The notes below the pieces were generated by a model, which worked only from the letters and a program-made list of their open reading frames with translations, had not been told where the DNA came from and did no database searches. From a virus, in the IMG/VR virus record IMGVR_UViG_3300019776_000260, positions 1-38,467 of that record: a stretch of DNA of 38,467 bases; one strand, written 5' to 3'. Every line of letters begins with the position of its first letter. Within the stretch, counting starts at the first letter, position 1. Shown piece after piece: positions 6,500 through 14,498 of the stretch. Position numbers and translations under genes: made by a program.

Positions 6500-6990
6500 A
6501 ACTAAAAGAAGCAATACAAAGATTATCGTTTACGGTTTCAAAACAGAACAAGCCAAATAGCACAGATGCAGAAGCCTTAAATAAAATAATGGAATATGTA
6601 AACAACTCAATAAAAAAAGAAGTAAACGAAAACGAGTTATTCGCTAAACTATATGTTTATTCACTAATCAAAGAAACGGTTTTTTATAAAGGCGATATTG
6701 ATATGGCACAAAAAAGAATTAACGAAGTGCTAAGAAAATCACTTTATAGTATTTACGAAAGCCATAGAGATAACTTTAACGCAATATCATTTAATAATTA
6801 TCTACACGAAAACGGATTAAGCGATAAGCATCCATTTTGTTATAATGAAGCCGAAACAGAAACCAACAAAGAACTAACAAAACTAAAAGATTGGAAGGTT
6901 TATGCTAATGGAATTTTAGAACCCGAAGAAAACGAAATGCAGTTAAATTGGCTTATTACATTAACAATAAACAACTTTAAAAATGTTTGA
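6496..6990 (+). CDS. Conserved-looking replication-region protein of unknown function
   Basis: The protein has 164 residues, mostly helical and charged. It opens MKLKEAIQRLSFTVSKQNKP and later has NENELFAKLYVYSLIKETVF and a C-terminal LNWLITLTINNFKNV. There is no membrane segment or catalytic motif. It is overlapped by 4 bases on the left and by 8 on the right, so it is made together with the initiator and the ATPase and probably works with them, for example as a helicase-loading partner. That role is inferred from position only. Confidence 0.65.
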   Translation: MKLKEAIQRLSFTVSKQNKPNSTDAEALNKIMEYVNNSIKKEVNENELFAKLYVYSLIKETVFYKGDIDMAQKRINEVLRKSLYSIYESHRDNFNAISFNNYLHENGLSDKHPFCYNEAETETNKELTKLKDWKVYANGILEPEENEMQLNWLITLTINNFKNV

Positions 6991-7846
6991 ACCGATTAAA
7001 ATAGAAGCCGAAAGCGTTGAAGTTGGTAAAACTAATTTTTCAGATATTGAAAAAGAAAGTTATATTGACCCTAGTGTTGAATTAAAACCTCAACCAATAG
7101 CGTTATCATTAGGAGAAACTCTATACAAAGGGAATTACTATCCTACACCGATTGGTAGTTATGGGGATTTTAGTTGTATAGTAGGAGCATCAAAGAGCCG
7201 TAAAACATTCGTTAAGTCTTTAATTGTCGCTGGTTACTTAGGAGGAAACTCTAATTTTTATAGCAATATTCAAGGGCATAACAATAAAGATAAATTTGTT
7301 TTAGAATTTGATACAGAGCAAAGTCATTTCCACACACAAAGAGTTACAAGGCGTGTTATTGAAATGGTCGGTATAAATGACAGTAGGTATAAAACATATT
7401 CATTAAGACAGTATGACCCTAAAGTAAGATTTGAGTTTATAGATTATATGCTTTACGAAAGCGAATTTAAAAACGATATTGGATTAGTTAGCATTGATGG
7501 TTTTGTGGACTTGGTAACTGACTTTAATAGTTTAGAGCAAAGCACACAATTAACAGAAAAGCTATTGCAATGGACTTCAAAAGTAAATTGCCATATTACG
7601 GGAATTTTACACAAGAATTTCGGAACATCAAAGCCAGTTGGACACGTTGGAAGTAGCGTTCTTAAAAAAGCAGAAACAGTTATGTTTATAGAAAAAGAAA
7701 ACGAACTAACTAAAGTAACTTGCGAATACAGTAGAAACATTCCTTTCGATGAGTTTTACTTTGAAGTTGACGAAAATTGGCTTCCTAAAGTTGCAAGTTA
7801 TACACCAAAGGAAATATTAACCAAAACAACTAAACCATTTAAATAA
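6983..7846 (+). CDS. RepA-like AAA ATPase / replicative helicase
   Basis: The protein has 287 residues. Walker A is GASKSRKT at 68-75, a strand with an acidic end (FVLEFDTEQS) lies at 105-114, and Walker B is GLVSIDG at 167-173. The later segment ITGILHKNFGTSKPVGHVGS resembles the sensor region of RecA-fold hexameric ATPases. Together these match the AAA_25/RepA-like group, hexameric helicases of plasmids and phages. It is the only helicase candidate in the genome and follows the putative initiator, so it most likely unwinds the origin or loads the host replisome. The stop overlaps the next start (TAATG). Confidence 0.75.
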   Translation: MFEPIKIEAESVEVGKTNFSDIEKESYIDPSVELKPQPIALSLGETLYKGNYYPTPIGSYGDFSCIVGASKSRKTFVKSLIVAGYLGGNSNFYSNIQGHNNKDKFVLEFDTEQSHFHTQRVTRRVIEMVGINDSRYKTYSLRQYDPKVRFEFIDYMLYESEFKNDIGLVSIDGFVDLVTDFNSLEQSTQLTEKLLQWTSKVNCHITGILHKNFGTSKPVGHVGSSVLKKAETVMFIEKENELTKVTCEYSRNIPFDEFYFEVDENWLPKVASYTPKEILTKTTKPFK

Positions 7847-8010
7847 TGAAAAACAACATTAAACAACCAACACTAGCATTAAACGAGCCTTTGCTACTAA
7901 AAGCGTGGTCGAAAATAACTTGGGAGTGCTTCGAGAAAAAAATAACTTATGCGGAGTGGGTTAATTTTGAGAAACATCATAACTATGAATACTTAACATT
8001 TGAGATATGA
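7846..8010 (+). CDS. Small protein, 54 residues, between helicase and methylase
   Basis: The ATG at 7846 overlaps the helicase stop (TAATG) and the TGA overlaps the methylase start (ATGA at 8007). The product begins MKNNIKQPTLALNEPLLLKA and is aromatic in the second half (WSKITWECFEKKITYAEWVN). Tight coupling on both sides supports translation. No family recognised. Confidence 0.55.
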   Translation: MKNNIKQPTLALNEPLLLKAWSKITWECFEKKITYAEWVNFEKHHNYEYLTFEI

Positions 8011-8942
8011 AAAAAAAATTAGGAATACCATATATGGGAAGTAAACGAAAACTTGCTTCAGAAATACTTCAGAAAATAACACAAAGACACGATGGTATAA
8101 CAGACTTTTATGATTTGTTTGGTGGTGGTGGTTCGATTAGTTTTACTGCTATACGTGATTATCGATTTAACGTACACTACAACGAACTTAATAAACATAT
8201 TTATAGTTTAGTCGAATACATTAAAAATCACAAAGAATTAGAACCTAAGTTTTACGAATGGGTAACACGCGAGGAGTTTTTTAATCAAGTTAATAAAAGC
8301 AATGATGATGCGAATTGGTATAGCGGATTTGTAATGAGTTGTTGGAGTTTTGGTAATAGTCAAAATTCTTATTTATACGGTGCTGAAATTGAAAACATAA
8401 AAAGATTAGCGCACGAGTTTATAGTAAATTGCGATTTAGACGCAATGCGTGAAATAGGAATTGATATTCCTTACTTAGTTAATATTGATGGTGTACAGAA
8501 TAGAAGAAAAATATTTTGTAGAGAAATAGAATCTCAGATAAAACAAAGATTTGATGTTCAAAACTTAGAACGCATTACTTTACTTGAACACTTAACACGC
8601 CTACAAAACCTACAAAACCTACAAAGCCTACAAAACCTACAAATTTATAATAAAAGCTACCAAGATATAAAAATTATCGGCAATAACCCAATTATTTACT
8701 GTGATATTCCGTATAAAGGAACGGGAGAGTATAAAGATGGTGGATTTAATCACGATGCTTTTTATGAATGGTTCACTAATTTATCTTATCCTGCGTACCT
8801 AAGCGAGTACGATGCGCCATTTGAAAAAATAGAAATGTTTAAACACCGTTCGTCTTTATCGGCCACAAATAACAAAAAGCAAGTATTCGAGTCAATATTT
8901 TGGAACGGAAAAGGAAATATAATTAAAAACACTTTATTCTAA
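8007..8942 (+). CDS. DNA adenine N6-methyltransferase, Dam/D12 class
   Basis: The protein has 311 residues. The D12-class order is clear: IPYMGSKRKL near the N-terminus (motif X), DLFGGGGS at 36-43 (SAM-binding motif I), HYNELN at 58-63 and the catalytic CDIPYKGT at 232-239. In the last, the usual DPPY is DIPY, a tolerated variant in this class. Just before the catalytic motif lies a Leu-Gln-Asn run (residues about 199-212) encoded by a tandem 9-base repeat. It probably methylates phage DNA against host restriction. It is coupled at both ends with neighbours. The methylation target cannot be read from sequence. Confidence 0.85.
   Translation: MKKKLGIPYMGSKRKLASEILQKITQRHDGITDFYDLFGGGGSISFTAIRDYRFNVHYNELNKHIYSLVEYIKNHKELEPKFYEWVTREEFFNQVNKSNDDANWYSGFVMSCWSFGNSQNSYLYGAEIENIKRLAHEFIVNCDLDAMREIGIDIPYLVNIDGVQNRRKIFCREIESQIKQRFDVQNLERITLLEHLTRLQNLQNLQSLQNLQIYNKSYQDIKIIGNNPIIYCDIPYKGTGEYKDGGFNHDAFYEWFTNLSYPAYLSEYDAPFEKIEMFKHRSSLSATNNKKQVFESIFWNGKGNIIKNTLF
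8599..8642. repeat. Tandem 9-base repeat inside the methylase gene
   Basis: The unit CTACAAAAC recurs about four times in a row, with one variant (CTACAAAGC), and encodes LQN-LQN-LQS-LQN. The period is a multiple of three, so copy-number changes lengthen or shorten the protein without a frameshift. Confidence 0.8.
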
Positions 8943-9553
8943 TGGAAACCAAACCAAAACCCTGCAAAGGGCAAAACAAAGCTAAAGGATTTAAAGGATG
9001 CGGAAAGCCAACTTTATACCGTGTTCATGGATTAGGTAAAATGTGCGGTTGTTATTCTAAATGGTTGCTTACAACAGACAACGGCAAATTACATTTAAAC
9101 AAGGCTATTTTAAAGGCTTCTAAGCCACGTTTAGAATTAGAGAAAGCCGATAACGAGAAAAGACAATCTGAATCGCTTAAATTAGCTAAAAGCAATACTA
9201 AAACAGTTGTTCACGAATTTGTTAGGGAACGTGATAAACATAAACCTTGCATTTCGTGTGGTTGTGAATGGAATAGTGATTTTCAAGCTGGGCATCACTA
9301 CAAATCAGAGACATTTGAAACTCTTAAATATAATTTAGATAACATAAACGGGCAATGTTACAGATGCAACAATTTTATGGATGGTGCTTTTGATAACTAC
9401 GCCTTAAATTTACCTAAACGAATAGGGCAAGAGCGTTATAATAATTTGGTTTATTTAGCATCTATTGACAAACAACAATCAAAAGTTTGGAACTTCGATA
9501 ATTTAAAAGCCATTCGGAACGAAGTAAAGAGACTTAAAAAATCGCTTATTTAG
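8942..9553 (+). CDS. ninG: NinG-like recombination protein (Rap family)
   Basis: The protein has 203 residues. N-terminal cysteines (C8, C20, C35, C37) are followed by a helical linker and the NinG core: CISCGC (103-108), FQAGHHYKS (114-122), then NGQCYRCNNF (136-145) and LNLPKRIG. The two Cys pairs and the His-His match the zinc site and HNH-like nuclease fold of NinG. Lambda NinG (Rap) resolves Holliday and other branched junctions. It completes, with the Rad52-like and NinB-like proteins, a phage recombination set. It starts one base beyond the last codon of the methylase gene (AATGG overlap). Confidence 0.85.
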   Translation: METKPKPCKGQNKAKGFKGCGKPTLYRVHGLGKMCGCYSKWLLTTDNGKLHLNKAILKASKPRLELEKADNEKRQSESLKLAKSNTKTVVHEFVRERDKHKPCISCGCEWNSDFQAGHHYKSETFETLKYNLDNINGQCYRCNNFMDGAFDNYALNLPKRIGQERYNNLVYLASIDKQQSKVWNFDNLKAIRNEVKRLKKSLI

Positions 9554-9578
9554 AATCAATATAAACAACGTAAAATAT

Positions 9579-9609
9579 TTGGTGGTATCAAATAAGTTAC
9601 TTACATTTG
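9579..9609 (+). promoter_or_regulatory. Bacteroidota-type promoter for the accessory operon
   Basis: TTG at 9579-9581 and TACATTTG at 9602-9609 are 20 bp apart, a full match to TTG/TAnnTTTG. The block ATTTGGTGG at the -33 side is shared with 5551-5559. The first start codon follows at 9631. Confidence 0.7.
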
Positions 9610-9630
9610 TGTAATTAAAAGATAGAAATT

Positions 9631-9864
9631 ATGAGAGCAAACTTAAAAACAAAAGAAATTGAAAAAGAATTTGAGCCTATAACTATTGAGTTAGTTATTG
9701 AAAACAAACAAGATATAGTAAACTTATACTGCAATTTAAATGTTAGTTTAAGGCACTGTATTGAAGAGAATAAAATGAGTATAAATAAAATCCCTACCGA
9801 CCACGCTATGGCTTTGTTTTCTATTGTTAAAAAGTTAGCCAAAGAACACGGTTTAAAAAATTAA
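9631..9864 (+). CDS. Small charged protein of unknown function
   Basis: The protein has 77 residues, beginning MRANLKTKEIEKEFEPITIE and ending VKKLAKEHGLKN. It is mostly helical and charged, has two cysteines and no membrane segment. The start has the AAATTATG context and follows the promoter at 9579. It is first in a run of small accessory genes. Family not recognised. Confidence 0.65.
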   Translation: MRANLKTKEIEKEFEPITIELVIENKQDIVNLYCNLNVSLRHCIEENKMSINKIPTDHAMALFSIVKKLAKEHGLKN

Positions 9865-9866
9865 TT

Positions 9867-10082
9867 ATGCTATACAAAAAACTATTCGCCCTATCCACCA
9901 TATCCAACCACGAAATATGCAAGCGGTTAGATATAACCCATACAGTAAGGCAAAGATTTGAAGCAAAGGGAACAAAGATAGATTTAGAAACTTTCGTTAG
10001 GTTTTCAAGACTTCTTGGAATACCAGACAAAGACGCAACAGAATTAGTAACAAGTGAAATAAGTAAGTTATGGCGGGAATAA
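9867..10082 (+). CDS. Small HTH-like protein
   Basis: The protein has 71 residues. Residues about 12-35 (ISNHEICKRLDITHTVRQRF) have the spacing of a helix-turn-helix of Cro/XRE type, and LETFVRFSRLLGI fits the following helices of that fold. It is short but complete for a single DNA-binding domain. It could repress or activate the accessory or late promoters. The stop region overlaps a possible 27-codon gene at 10070. Confidence 0.55.
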   Translation: MLYKKLFALSTISNHEICKRLDITHTVRQRFEAKGTKIDLETFVRFSRLLGIPDKDATELVTSEISKLWRE

Positions 10083-10153
10083 AATTTATATGCTCAAAAG
10101 TCAGAAACATAAAACTATTTGGCGATTGGTATTTACAAATTAAATTTAAGTAA
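10070..10153 (+). CDS. Possible 27-residue protein
   Basis: The ATG at 10070 overlaps the end of the HTH gene. The product reads MAGIKFICSKVRNIKLFGDW plus YLQIKFK: basic, with alternating hydrophobic residues. It fills the gap before 10157 exactly (TAA at 10151-10153, next ATG at 10157) and shares the TAAGTTATGG start context with that gene. Plausible but too short to be sure. Confidence 0.35.
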   Translation: MAGIKFICSKVRNIKLFGDWYLQIKFK

Positions 10154-10156
10154 GTT

Positions 10157-10399
10157 ATGGGAAAATGTAAATTTAAACAAAATCAAAGAATAATTTATGA
10201 TAGCGGTTTTGGATATGAAATAGGATATTTTCAAGGAGAAGGACTGCTATTAGGAACTTACCAAGTTGATATTTGTACAGGTGTTTCAGTAGGACTTATT
10301 TCTCATTCTAAAAAAGATATTATTAATTATTCAGATGATGTTATAACTGCATTATCATCAAAATATGGTTACGAAAAAAGATTTAGTGACGTTTTCTAA
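10157..10399 (+). CDS. Small beta-rich protein of unknown function
   Basis: The protein has 80 residues. The core (YDSGFGYEIGYFQGEGLLLG, then TYQVDICTGVSVGLISHSKK) is rich in Gly and beta-branched residues, suggesting a small beta barrel. No signal peptide and no recognised motif. It belongs to the accessory operon started at 9579. Confidence 0.6.
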   Translation: MGKCKFKQNQRIIYDSGFGYEIGYFQGEGLLLGTYQVDICTGVSVGLISHSKKDIINYSDDVITALSSKYGYEKRFSDVF

Positions 10400-10434
10400 C
10401 CGCCCAAGAGTTAAACCAATTAAAAAAATAAATT

Positions 10435-10830
10435 ATGGAAACAATTTTAAGAATAGAAGAAACAAGTTTTAAAACTAAAGAAACCAGTTGGAGTAGTTAT
10501 GAAGGATTTCAAGTAATTACCGATAAACAAACCATTAAGTTAGGTATTCAATCTGGACAAAGTTGTTGTGAGCAATACGGTTATTTTATGAGTGAGGATG
10601 ATTTTTCAGGATTTATAAACTCAAAATTAATTAGTATTGAAATTACCAATACTTGTTTAAATACAAAAAAACTTGAACAAGAAGAATTATATGAGCCTGA
10701 TTTAATGTTTGTAAATTTAAATACAGACAAAGGCTTATTACAATTTGTTGCTTATAATTCACATAATGGATATTACGGTCACGATGCCGTTGTTGTAAGC
10801 GAACAATTAAACCACGAAGAAATACTTTAA
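10435..10830 (+). CDS. Phage accessory protein, DUF7448-like
   Basis: The protein has 131 residues. It carries two conserved-looking blocks: CCEQYGYFMSEDDFSGFINS (about 43-62), and, near the C-terminus, TDKGLLQFVAYNSHNGYYGH followed by DAVVV. I associate this pattern with a phage family of unknown function (DUF7448), but the name is from memory and unchecked. The protein is acidic and soluble. No catalytic role is known to me. Confidence 0.6.
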   Translation: METILRIEETSFKTKETSWSSYEGFQVITDKQTIKLGIQSGQSCCEQYGYFMSEDDFSGFINSKLISIEITNTCLNTKKLEQEELYEPDLMFVNLNTDKGLLQFVAYNSHNGYYGHDAVVVSEQLNHEEIL

Positions 10831-10849
10831 CCTCAAACAAAAATAAATC

Positions 10850-11224
10850 ATGTCAACAATAGTAGAGAATATAACGAAAGGCGAGTGGAAATTAAAACAC
10901 TCCGAAAATAATTCACAATGGAACATTATCGGCTCAATGGTTGGAGGTCGTTATAAAATAGCAAGATGTCCTTATTTAGTTTCAGATTTTGATTGGATTA
11001 ACGAAAGAGAAAAAACAGAACAATTAGCCAACGCCAAACTAATAGTCGATGCAGGAACAACAGCAAACCTTTGCGGAAAGTTACCCAGCGAATTACTCGA
11101 AATGAATAATGAGTTGTTGGAAGGAGTTTCAAAAGCATTAAAATATTTAGACGCTTTCGAAAAACCTACAAATTTCTGCATTTCTAATGCCAAGAAAACC
11201 TTATTCGAACTAATTAAAAAATGA
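10850..11224 (+). CDS. Accessory protein of unknown function
   Basis: The protein has 124 residues. The N-terminal half (ITKGEWKLKHSENNSQWNII) continues to a beta-rich YKIARCPYLVSD segment. The C-terminal half is helical (LANAKLIVDAGTTANLCGKL, LEGVSKALKYLDAF). The pattern G-E-W near the start and E-x-x-A-N-A-K-L-I in the middle is frequent in small phage proteins found in many hosts, but no activity is established that I know of. It is soluble by composition. Confidence 0.6.
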   Translation: MSTIVENITKGEWKLKHSENNSQWNIIGSMVGGRYKIARCPYLVSDFDWINEREKTEQLANAKLIVDAGTTANLCGKLPSELLEMNNELLEGVSKALKYLDAFEKPTNFCISNAKKTLFELIKK

Positions 11225-11225
11225 T

Positions 11226-11366
11226 ATGAGAAAAATATTAGATTGGCTTAATGCCGAAGATGTTTCAAATCAAATGGGCGGAGGTTGTTTGGTTTCTGCA
11301 TTCAGATATTTAGTAGTTATCGGTATCACCATAATTATAATAACATCATTGATTTTTAACAACTAA
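11226..11366 (+). CDS. Small membrane protein, 46 residues
   Basis: The ATG at 11226 is two bases after the previous stop. The product begins MRKILDWLNAEDVSNQMGGG and ends in one strong membrane segment (YLVVIGITIIIITSLIF, about residues 28-44). One-pass phage membrane proteins of this size often act on the host envelope or in superinfection exclusion, but nothing specific can be said here. Confidence 0.55.
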   Translation: MRKILDWLNAEDVSNQMGGGCLVSAFRYLVVIGITIIIITSLIFNN

Positions 11367-11385
11367 TCCAAAAACACACTAAAAA

Positions 11386-11607
11386 ATGAAAACGATACCA
11401 ACAGCGGAGGAATACTTAGGAGATTTACCATATTATATTGACCCAAGCATTTTAACTGAATTTGCCAAGTTACAAATCGAAGCATTAAGAAGTGAGTTGA
11501 AAGAGAAGTCCAAAGATTTAAGTCTTCCAAATTATATCATTAAAGGAATAGTATCAAATATAGATATCGACCAAGTAATTAACAAACACCTAAACGAATT
11601 GAAATGA
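11386..11607 (+). CDS. Small protein of unknown function
   Basis: The protein has 73 residues, opening MKTIPTAEEYLGDLPYYIDP and then helical with a charged middle (LRSELKEKSKDLSLPNYIIK). It starts after AAAAA and overlaps the next gene by 4 bases (ATGA at 11604). No signal or membrane segment; family not recognised. Confidence 0.6.
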   Translation: MKTIPTAEEYLGDLPYYIDPSILTEFAKLQIEALRSELKEKSKDLSLPNYIIKGIVSNIDIDQVINKHLNELK

Positions 11608-12017
11608 TGACAAACGAAAAAAAATTAGAATTGACTTTAACATCAATGTTGACAGATGGGTTGATGGTTCAAGGTTTTAATGGGGATGAATATTATATTT
11701 GTACTTTAAAAGGAATACAAAACGGAAAATATTATGATGAAACATGCGCTTTACTTGAAGAATTTAAACCACTTCTCCACTCACTAGACAAACTAACAGA
11801 CAAAATGTTTGATGGCAAAAGTGCAATGGATATTATTCAAATATACCACGAATCAAGAGTTCACTATTTGGTAGAACAAATATTAACAGGATTAGTGGAA
11901 TCAATAGTATTAGAAGATTTGAAAAAATTACACTTCAACATCTACGATTTGCCAAAAGAAATGTATATCGAGAAGTCAATCCTAAAAACCCAATTACAAG
12001 AATTGGATAACCTTTAA
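11604..12017 (+). CDS. Accessory protein of unknown function
   Basis: The protein has 137 residues and is acidic and mostly helical: LELTLTSMLTDGLMVQGFNG at the start, then ALLEEFKPLLHSLDKLTDKM and a C-terminal YIEKSILKTQLQELDNL. There is no membrane segment and no catalytic motif. It is coupled to the preceding small gene by an ATGA overlap. Family not recognised. Confidence 0.6.
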   Translation: MMTNEKKLELTLTSMLTDGLMVQGFNGDEYYICTLKGIQNGKYYDETCALLEEFKPLLHSLDKLTDKMFDGKSAMDIIQIYHESRVHYLVEQILTGLVESIVLEDLKKLHFNIYDLPKEMYIEKSILKTQLQELDNL

Positions 12018-12028
12018 ACCTAAGAACA

Positions 12029-12193
12029 ATGGAAAAGCAAAGAACTCCGATAGCAGAAAGCATTAAAGATTTAGAAGTTTTTAAGTCAATGTGTAAAACA
12101 CAAAGCGAGTTGTTTATAATTAATTACGCTATATCAACATTAAAAAACAAACTCCCAATCCTAAAACAAATAAATTATGAACGGAAAAGCTAA
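12029..12193 (+). CDS. Small basic protein, 54 residues
   Basis: The ATG at 12029 is preceded by AAGAACA. The product begins MEKQRTPIAESIKDLEVFKS and ends LKQINYERKS. It is helical and basic with one cysteine. It overlaps the next gene by 17 bases. It fills what would otherwise be an empty 159-base gap, which is the main support. Confidence 0.5.
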   Translation: MEKQRTPIAESIKDLEVFKSMCKTQSELFIINYAISTLKNKLPILKQINYERKS

Positions 12194-12470
12194 AATAGAT
12201 TTTTTTAATCAATGTAAATACAGCGAATTAGGTTTTTCAGAACTACCTAAAGTTTGCCAACAAGCACTTATAATCGAGTGGTTAGATAGTGTTGGGATTT
12301 ATGTTAATATTAATAGAGAAATTTCGAATGTAAATCTTTGGTGCTTTGATTTAACTTTTAAAAAAAATCTTGACCATAAAGTTGGAGAAAATTGGTTTGA
12401 TAACCGCCAAGAATCCACAGAAAAAGCAATAGAAACCGCAATAAACATTTACAACGAAAAACAGAAATAA
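12177..12470 (+). CDS. Accessory protein of unknown function
   Basis: The protein has 97 residues. Its middle (ALIIEWLDSVGIYVNINREI) and its end (RQESTEKAIETAINIYNEKQ) have the look of small phage proteins that take a sequence position to a helical C-terminus with T-x-x-x-A-I-x-x-A. It is soluble, with two cysteines and one Trp-Cys pair. It starts after AAATTATG. It is the last gene of the accessory operon; the 165 bases that follow hold a long-range GC stem and a promoter. Confidence 0.6.
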   Translation: MNGKAKIDFFNQCKYSELGFSELPKVCQQALIIEWLDSVGIYVNINREISNVNLWCFDLTFKKNLDHKVGENWFDNRQESTEKAIETAINIYNEKQK

Positions 12471-12598
12471 GATAAAAAGGGGCAATAAAGTGAAAATCAA
12501 ACTGATGAATTGAGGCAATGTCAATAAGACCAAAACCAACCATTAAAGTCGTTCCGCCCCTTAACCCAAACAGTTAAAAACAAAATAATCTAAACATT

Positions 12599-12630
12599 TT
12601 GTAATAGTTTAAGAATAATTTGTATCTTTG
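12599..12630 (+). promoter_or_regulatory. Bacteroidota-type promoter before 12636
   Basis: TTG at 12599-12601 and TATCTTTG at 12623-12630, 21 bp apart, match TTG/TAnnTTTG. The start codon at 12636 is only five bases past the -7 box, so the transcript is leaderless or nearly so, unless the real start codon lies further in. Confidence 0.6.
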
Positions 12631-12635
12631 TTTTT

Positions 12636-12848
12636 ATGATAACAGGAAAGCTATTAATAGAAGAAGAAAACGGACAGGATTTCCGTATTTTCTATTTCAA
12701 CCCAAATAGCGTAAACGGGATATATGTAATCGACAGCGAGCTAATGGGTGTTATCATTCAAGGACAAGACTATATTCTGCAATTTGACAATAATATTTTT
12801 GAAGAAATAATTGCAATATTAAAATTAAAGACTTTAGGAATTAACTAA
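12636..12848 (+). CDS. Small protein of unknown function, possibly leaderless
   Basis: The protein has 70 residues: beta-rich (MITGKLLIEEENGQDFRIFY, then GIYVIDSELMGVIIQGQDYI) with a helical end (FEEIIAILKLKTLGIN). The ATG is close to the -7 box at 12623-12630, so the mRNA may start at or just before the start codon. An intrinsic terminator (12881-12909) follows, so it can be expressed as a single gene. Family not recognised. Confidence 0.6.
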   Translation: MITGKLLIEEENGQDFRIFYFNPNSVNGIYVIDSELMGVIIQGQDYILQFDNNIFEEIIAILKLKTLGIN

Positions 12849-12880
12849 TATACGGCAGAGGAAAATCAAAAGCTCTGTTT

Positions 12881-12909
12881 ACCTACTTTAACGTTTTAAG
12901 GTAGGTTTT
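12881..12909 (+). terminator. Intrinsic terminator after the 12636 gene
   Basis: ACCTACTTTAA (12881-12891) pairs with TTAAGGTAGGT (12896-12906) with one G-U and a 4-base loop, followed by a short T-run. It separates the accessory genes from the lipoprotein gene; read-through would feed the packaging operon. Confidence 0.8.
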
Positions 12910-12930
12910 ACGTATTTAAAAACAAACATT

Positions 12931-13143
12931 ATGAAAAAACTATTGTTATTACTATCGCTTATTTTTTTAAGCTGTGATACAGAACAAACACCACAAGAAG
13001 TCTGTATATGCGAAAAAGCACGTTACTACGACAACGCTCCAGTTGGATGCTTAGTTTATAGAACCGTTGAAATAGATTGTGAAACAAGACAGCCAATTGA
13101 ATTGATACCTAATTCTACTTTTGTTAAATGTGAAGATGAGTAA
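12931..13143 (+). CDS. Small phage-encoded lipoprotein
   Basis: The protein has 70 residues. MKKLLLLLSLIFLSCDTEQT is a classic lipoprotein signal with lipobox LSC, so Cys15 would be lipidated and the mature protein anchored in an envelope membrane, facing the periplasm or outside. The mature part has five more cysteines (VCICEKARYYDNAPVGCLVY, then DC and KC) that could form disulfides. Phage lipoproteins often block superinfection or alter receptors. It overlaps the glycosyltransferase start by 8 bases, so the two may serve the same host-surface change. No family recognised. Confidence 0.7.
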   Translation: MKKLLLLLSLIFLSCDTEQTPQEVCICEKARYYDNAPVGCLVYRTVEIDCETRQPIELIPNSTFVKCEDE

Positions 13144-14095
13144 ATCATTAGGAATTTATATAAGCAACTATAATGAAATTGGTGGAGTAGAAAGGTTTGT
13201 GGAGAACTTCTGCAAACGAATGAACAAACATTATGACATTACTTTACTTTTTGATTGGGTTGAGAAAAATTCACTTTTATTTGAAATGTCGGAATTTGTT
13301 AATATTAAAAAATTAGACCGTAATTCTAAATACAACTTTGATTATTTTATTAACTCGACAGCTTGGGGCTACGAACCATATAAACATATAAAGGCAAACA
13401 AGCAAATTCAAATCATACACGCTGATTTCACACACGTAATCGCAAATTGGAATTTCAAATATACAAAGCATAAAAACACAACACATCATGTTTGCGTTGG
13501 GGAAGTTGTTAAAAAGGCTTTCGAGATAGCTACACCTTACAAATGCGACAAGATAATATATAATCTACTAGACAACAATATTAAGCTAGAATCAAAGTCT
13601 AAAAACAAAGTTTTAACATTAATTACAGTTAGTAGATTAAGTGGCGAAAAAGGATTTGACAGAATGTTAAAGTTTGCCGAATTATTACAATTAAATAAAA
13701 TTGATTATATTTGGAACGTTTACGGAAACAGAAACAACGATTATAACAATTCAATAGTTAGAAAGTTTGCAAAGACAAAAGTAAAGTTTAATGGTGTTAT
13801 AAGAAATCCGTTTCCAGAGATTAACAAGGGGGATTACTTGGTTCAGCTCAGCGACACGGAGGGATTCGCATACAGCGTTTACGAGGCTTTGCAATGTAAA
13901 ACACCGTGTATTATAACACCTTTTGCAAGTGGTAACGAACAAATACAACATGGAGTAAATGGTTATATTATTCCTTTTGATTTGCAAGGCATAGATTTTA
14001 AACAAATAGTAAATAATATTCCAACAGTTAAAGACTTTCAAGAAATAGGAAGCGAACAAAGTTGGATAGATTTTTTAGAAAATGGAAGCAAATAA
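13136..14095 (+). CDS. Glycosyltransferase, GT4 family (GT-B fold)
   Basis: The protein has 319 residues from the ATG at 13136; a TTG 15 bases upstream is possible but less likely. The N-terminal domain opens SLGIYISNYNEIGGVERFVE, with the G-G-x-E-R loop of GT4 enzymes. The C-terminal nucleotide-sugar domain shows VSRLSGEKGFDRMLKFAELL and DTEGFAYSVYEALQCKTPCI, the E-x7-E type signature of retaining GT-B transferases. No membrane segment is seen. It could glycosylate host surface polysaccharide (receptor masking) or virion proteins. The neighbouring lipoprotein favours the first, the nearby packaging genes the second. Donor and acceptor sugars are unknown. Confidence 0.8.
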   Translation: MSKSLGIYISNYNEIGGVERFVENFCKRMNKHYDITLLFDWVEKNSLLFEMSEFVNIKKLDRNSKYNFDYFINSTAWGYEPYKHIKANKQIQIIHADFTHVIANWNFKYTKHKNTTHHVCVGEVVKKAFEIATPYKCDKIIYNLLDNNIKLESKSKNKVLTLITVSRLSGEKGFDRMLKFAELLQLNKIDYIWNVYGNRNNDYNNSIVRKFAKTKVKFNGVIRNPFPEINKGDYLVQLSDTEGFAYSVYEALQCKTPCIITPFASGNEQIQHGVNGYIIPFDLQGIDFKQIVNNIPTVKDFQEIGSEQSWIDFLENGSK

Positions 14096-14318
14096 GGTGC
14101 GTGAAATAGTAATATATAATTGGCAAGAGCAAGAAGAAAAAGAGTTTAAAAACATAATTAGGCTTATTTCTGAAACTGCATATAATGGTGGTTTAATTTT
14201 AGAAGTAAAAGATATATCTGAAAGAGTTGTTTTAAAATTAAAAATATTAGGCTATAAAGTAATTCACTATCAATTTACAATACCAACACAGGACACATTT
14301 ATTATTGATTGGAAATAA
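14082..14318 (+). CDS. Small protein upstream of the packaging genes
   Basis: The protein has 78 residues and begins MEANKVREIVIYNWQEQEEK. The middle (NIIRLISETAYNGGLILEVK) and end (LKILGYKVIHYQFTIPTQDT) suggest an alternating alpha/beta domain. It overlaps the glycosyltransferase by 14 bases and the next start by 1. No motif; function unknown. Confidence 0.6.
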   Translation: MEANKVREIVIYNWQEQEEKEFKNIIRLISETAYNGGLILEVKDISERVVLKLKILGYKVIHYQFTIPTQDTFIIDWK

Positions 14319-14497
14319 TGGCAAAGAAACAAAAACAAATAACATTAAGAACGCTAAAACCTATTAACGACAGTAGCGTAAACAGAAAAAGAAAGTTAAA
14401 CGAACATTTTGAAGTAAATAAAGAAAGATATAACCAAATGGAGTCAGCACTTGGGAACAGCTTTAAAAACTACTTTGAGATTGTTGAAATAAAATAA
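14318..14497 (+). CDS. Small basic protein next to the small terminase gene
   Basis: The protein has 59 residues from the ATG at 14318 (TAATG overlap with the previous stop); an upstream in-frame TTG at 14309 is not needed. It reads MAKKQKQITLRTLKPINDSS, then a charged helix (RKRKLNEHFEVNKERYNQME). The strong positive charge suggests nucleic-acid contact. Its position directly before terS suggests a packaging accessory role, but this is inference. Confidence 0.55.
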   Translation: MAKKQKQITLRTLKPINDSSVNRKRKLNEHFEVNKERYNQMESALGNSFKNYFEIVEIK

Positions 14498-14498
14498 C